Positions 7,084 through 7,969 of a stretch of DNA of 7,969 nucleotides are shown piece after piece; position 1 is the stretch's first letter; every line of letters starts with the position of its first letter. Source of the DNA: DASRAJ01 sp039920305 (GTDB lineage: Bacteria > Bacteroidota > Bacteroidia > Chitinophagales > UBA10324); assembly GCA_039920305.1 (NCBI GenBank), contig JBDSEA010000021.1, positions 1 through 7,969 of the forward strand, given 5' to 3'. The notes under the pieces were generated by a model that saw nothing but the letters and a program-made list of their open reading frames with translations, was not told the DNA's origin and ran no database searches. Both the position numbers and the translations under genes were made by a program.

Positions 7084-7969
7084 TTATCGCACAAGTGTAA
7101 AATTACCCTGAAGCTGCACTGTTTTTCCTTCATGATCAGCACCGGTTACTAGGTACACATACACTCCGGCAGGTTGCACGGTATTCTTAAATTTTCCATC
7201 CCACCCTGACTGAGTTGCTTCATCAAGATTGCCGGTAGAATATACTTCCTGCCCCCAGCGATTGTAAATATAAAAATGATCAAGCGTAAAAATTCCGCGA
7301 ACAATCAGCCGCATCAAATCATTTCTGCCATCGGCATTGGGTGAAAATGCTGAAGGCACCAATACCAGGGCATCCCATTTTACATTGATCGTAACCGAAT
7401 CAATCAATACACATCCTTCAGCGGAAATAAAGGTAAGGTAGTAGGTTATGGTATCCTGTGGCAATACTGAGGTTGGAGATGAGCTATTGGGGTCATCAAG
7501 ATACAGAGGTGGAGACCAGCTGTATGTTGAGGCACCGGTAGCCACCAGCATTACACTGTTGCCAAGATATATGGTTGTATCAGGATAGGGTGTGATGGTA
7601 ATGTCAGGAACAAAAAATACATCAACAGTAACGCTGGCAGTATCAGTACAGCCAAACTGATTGGAAACGAGAACAGTATAGGTTACATTGCCTGTAACCA
7701 CAGCTAGCGGATTCTGACTTAAAGGATCATCCAGCCCGGTTTCCGGCGACCATGAATAGGTTTCGCCTCCTGAAGCTGATAACTGAACCGTATCGCCGGG
7801 ACAAACGGTGATGCCCCCAAAAGCTGACGCGCTTACAGCCGGATTCACAGTGACCATTATAGTATCAAAGGAGGTAAAACAACTATTGTTACCGGTCACA
7901 ATGTAAGTAGTAGTTGCTGCAGGTGATGCGAATGGGCTGGCGCAGTTGGTACAGCTTAATCCTGTTGCG
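7084..7969 (-). CDS. Type B T9SS sorting-domain surface protein with Ig/PKD-like repeats, 5' truncated
   Basis: Only the C-terminal 294 residues of this secreted protein lie in the window. The frame is open to the right edge. The GTG at 7897-7899 is an internal Val, because the codons before it read ATGLSCTNCASPFASPAATT, which is normal repeat sequence. The visible part has the end of one Ig/PKD-like repeat (1-42, with a CTNC motif) and two further repeats, at 45-117 (YSWSPETGLDDP) and 120-196 (YSWSPPLYLDDP). The CHU_C/gliding-motility type B sorting domain follows at 200-294: LVPSAFSPNADGRNDLM, FYIYNRWGQEVY, GWDGKFKN, GVYVYLVTG, ending FTLVR. It should cross the inner membrane by Sec and the outer membrane by the T9SS. 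The repeats and CTD are clearly homologous to those of the 790-aa protein 94 bp downstream, so the two may have arisen by duplication. Any N-terminal functional domain is out of view. Confidence 0.92.
   Translation of the reverse strand, partial: ATGLSCTNCASPFASPAATTTYIVTGNNSCFTSFDTIMVTVNPAVSASAFGGITVCPGDTVQLSASGGETYSWSPETGLDDPLSQNPLAVVTGNVTYTVLVSNQFGCTDTASVTVDVFFVPDITITPYPDTTIYLGNSVMLVATGASTYSWSPPLYLDDPNSSSPTSVLPQDTITYYLTFISAEGCVLIDSVTINVKWDALVLVPSAFSPNADGRNDLMRLIVRGIFTLDHFYIYNRWGQEVYSTGNLDEATQSGWDGKFKNTVQPAGVYVYLVTGADHEGKTVQLQGNFTLVR

Noticed and set aside
4617..7969. Possible DNA-level repeats or array in the two cargo genes
   Set aside because: The repetition is at protein level in Ig/PKD-like domains and the DNA has diverged. 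There are no regular spacers and no CRISPR-like units.

Overview
The window looks like chromosomal DNA from a member of the Bacteroidota (Bacteroidetes). The evidence is two proteins ending in the gliding-motility/CHU_C 'type B' sorting domain of the type IX secretion system (T9SS), a PorP/SprF-family outer-membrane protein, a TPR/beta-propeller/OmpA protein resembling T9SS PorE, start codons without clear Shine-Dalgarno sequences, and one plausible Bacteroidetes-type -33/-7 promoter. I cannot place it to genus. No RNA genes, transposons, phage genes or CRISPR arrays were seen.

Layout. The 3' part of dnaK (Hsp70) runs on the + strand from the left edge to 621 and ends in a strong intrinsic terminator. 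Everything else is on the - strand. A small hypothetical gene (719-1087) converges on dnaK. To its right, read from right to left, is a four-gene cassette. It holds a 5'-truncated type B T9SS cargo protein (7084 to the right edge), a second cargo protein with a choice-of-anchor L domain, a Calx-beta-like domain and four Ig/PKD-like repeats (4617-6989), a PorP/SprF-family protein (3475-4485), and a PorE-like OmpA-family protein (1290-3422). An intrinsic terminator at 1234-1275 closes the cassette. Gaps inside it are 94, 131 and 52 bp, and no convincing internal terminator was found. No stretch over 300 bp lacks a gene.

How the genes may work together. The two large secreted proteins should be exported across the outer membrane by the T9SS through their C-terminal domains. 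PorP/SprF proteins are known partners for type B cargo in Flavobacterium johnsoniae (SprF with SprB). The OmpA-domain protein could tie the complex to peptidoglycan. The cassette therefore reads as a cargo-plus-dedicated-partner unit for cell-surface proteins. This is a recognisable variant of a known theme rather than clearly a new system. The unusual points are the domain mosaic of the 790-aa cargo, the absence of a lipobox in the PorE-like protein, and a 12-bp inverted repeat that spans nearly the whole gap between the two cargo genes.
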